A stretch of 64,000 nucleotides of DNA from positions 472,806 to 536,805 of the forward strand of contig VXAU01003702.1 of the NCBI GenBank assembly GCA_013399695.1, given 5' to 3'. The notes under the pieces were generated by a model that saw only the letters and a program-made list of their open reading frames with translations, was not told where the DNA came from and did not search any database. Shown here in pieces: positions 62,320-64,000 of this stretch (within the stretch, counting starts at the first letter, position 1; each line of letters opens with the position of its first letter). The DNA is from Formicarius rufipectus (lineage: Eukaryota > Chordata > Aves > Passeriformes > Formicariidae). The translations under genes were made by a program, and so were the position numbers.

Positions 62320-62470
62320 GTGTAAGATCAAGCAGATAAATGGACTACTATCTGGATTAGTTGCTCTTAATTAGCTGCAATTATTATCAGCCTAATGAAG
62401 TCAATGGGCTAAAGGGAAATGGAGAGTTGGCAAAATTAGCTGGTGGAAATTGTTAGGTTAGCCAAGATAG
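62320..62470. promoter_or_regulatory. possible conserved non-coding element
   Basis: A dense run of homeodomain-type cores, GGATTAGTTGCTCTTAATTA, GCAATTATTATCAGCCTAAT and AAATTAGC, in unrepetitive sequence. Candidate by motif density only. Confidence 0.3.
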
Positions 62471-63050
62471 AATAAGTAAGAGTCCAAAGTATTCCTAAGT
62501 AATTCCATTATATACCAAGGTGATAAATGTAATGGTCAGTCTCAGATTTGTCCGTATACAGTCATCAGCTTTAAAATAAAAGTACCCTTTCTAGGGAAAG
62601 CAAGAAACAATTAAGGGCCTCCAGTTAATCAGAAACATAAAACTGAAGAGGGTGGAAGTGCACAAAATGAAGTGTGAAGTGTTTCATCCACAGGGGTTTC
62701 TGTCTTTGTTATCAATTGTCTTTAAGAAAGAAAAGACAGAAATGTGAAGGTCTAAAGTCACTGAGGGAACACATCAGTCTGTGTAAGAAGGAATTGAAAA
62801 GGCTAGGAAAGTTTTCTTGGCAAAGAAGAGAGTTATATCAATCATGACAGAGTTATAAAAAACAAATTAATTGCATTGAGAAAGCTGAATAGAGATGTCT
62901 GTTTACCTTGAGTTGAATAACACAGGACGCATTAATAGGCAGCAAATGTACAGCAGGGGAAAAGAAATAGTTTCATGCAACATTTAATTAAATTGGAGTT
63001 TCTCACTGCAGGGAAATTTTACTGACACTAAAAGCTTGGCAGGGTTTATT
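62471..63050. other. AT-rich non-coding sequence
   Basis: No frame or repeat of note up to the A-rich minisatellite. Confidence 0.45.
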
Positions 63051-63080
63051 AAAAAAAAAGAAAAAAAAAGAAAAAAAAAG
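63051..63080. repeat. three perfect copies of a 10-bp A9G unit
   Basis: AAAAAAAAAG is repeated exactly three times head to tail. Adenine tracts in phase with roughly one helical turn (10 bp) are the arrangement expected to give intrinsic DNA curvature or to exclude nucleosomes. Confidence 0.95.
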
Positions 63081-63473
63081 ATTGTGTTTGTATGAATTAC
63101 ACGGAGGATACATGCCTATGTTTTGGAAATTGGTTGATTACAGAAGACTTGTTACTGCTGAATGAGGTACAGCACTGGAAACCTGTGGCTTGATCTCATT
63201 ACCAGTAAGTATGTGTAGTGCTTTTAGGATGGGAAGAATTTCAATCCTGTGTCCTGCTATGACACCGCCACTATGAATGTCAAGAGTAGTTTGTTACTGA
63301 CTTTAAATGGTAACAGAATAAAGCAAATTCCAGACACTTTTTGGAAATCGCTTCTTTAGTTCTCACTGAGACATTCAGTGCCATCCAAGGTGACAGAAAA
63401 CTTTTGACCTTTTCCAGCATGCACCAAAGGTCAGGTAAATATTTTACTCCTCATCTTTAGTCCTTCAGTAGGG

Positions 63474-63775
63474 AATCACATGATATGCCAAGTTGGAAGG
63501 GACCCACAAGGATCAACAAGTCCAACCCTTGGCCCTGCACAGGACCATCCTCAAGAGTCACGTCATGTGCCTGAGAGCATCATCCGGTATCAACCAACTC
63601 TGCCAGGTTTGGTGCTGTGACTACTGCCCTGGGGAGCCTATTCCAGTGACCAACCACCCTTTGGTGGTGAAGAATCAGTCTTTTTCTAATATCCAACCTA
63701 AACCTCCTCTGACAGAACTCCGGTCCATTCTCTCAGGTATTGTCACTACTTACCACAGAGAAGAGATGATACACT
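63474..63775 (-). mobile_element. CR1 LINE 3' end, about 0.3 kb
   Basis: The + strand shows a degraded tail (AATCACATGATATGCCAAG), then GTTGGAAGGGACCCACAAGG, CATGTGCCTGAGAGCATC, CCTAATATCCAACC-like text and CACAGAGAAGAGATGATACA, the same antisense CR1 landmarks as the copy at 29607. In one + frame both copies read FxNIQPKPPLT, which shows they are the same family. The right boundary is approximate. Confidence 0.95.
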
Positions 63776-64000
63776 CTGCCTCAGCAGTGTGGGGACTCTA
63801 TAGTCTCTGATTCTATAAAAACACTAACAAGAAAAAAATAGAATGATGCTTTACCCTATTTTGTTATTGTTGATTCTCTCACATGTTTCCTATTATGACA
63901 TACTATTAGAAGATAAGCCACCAGCAACAAAAGAGCAGCCACACATAAAAGCAATATTACATTTGCACTGGAGACAAAATCATTTTAACAACTCTTATCA
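63776..64000. other. AT-rich flank, nothing recognised
   Basis: No gene or repeat is visible up to the window end. Confidence 0.4.

Noticed and set aside
1..64000. CRISPR arrays, bacterial operons, rRNA or prophage
   Set aside because: No spaced direct repeats, no dense coding and no such genes. The repeat content is that of a bird nuclear genome.

Overview
The window reads as nuclear DNA of a bird. The clearest signs are several CR1 LINE 3' ends carrying the avian CR1 tail (repeats of ATTCTATG, or CATAGAAT on the opposite strand) next to the GTTGGAAGGGA / CCCTTCCAAC signature, at about 29607, 48458, 55221 and 63474, plus a probable solo endogenous-retrovirus LTR at 59696-60383. Most of the rest is AT-rich, single-copy-looking DNA with many A/T homopolymers. 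I see no operons, no rRNA or tRNA genes, no CRISPR array, and no open reading frame that I recognise as a protein. All long open frames sit either in the CpG-rich zone, where stop codons are rare by composition, or in repeats.

Layout. 1-2000 is an upstream flank with a CR1 fragment, a small tandem duplication and an A-rich repeat. 2000-4300 is a CpG-rich zone that looks like the 5' end of a gene: a candidate first exon on the + strand ends at a splice donor at 2701, and a divergent donor on the - strand lies at 2093/2094, so the zone may be a bidirectional promoter. A second, denser CpG block lies at 3240-3770. At 5640-5900 there is a near-consensus RFX X-box and, 145 bases on, a strong CTCF-like motif. 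From 6 kb to 64 kb I find no exon I would defend. The simplest reading is a very long first intron or a gene desert containing CR1 copies of different ages, simple repeats, and several homeodomain-motif-rich blocks that could be conserved non-coding elements.

The most striking unexplained structure is a 90-base inverted repeat at 48998-49087. Its 41-bp stem has no mismatch or bulge in a + strand RNA. The arms differ at four places, and all four differences give G-U pairs in + strand RNA. It has an 8-base loop and resembles a hairpin-RNA or palindromic-MITE precursor. A perfect 24-bp palindrome lies about 0.9 kb upstream.

Assignments rest on visual reading only. Gene identity for the CpG-island locus is unknown to me.
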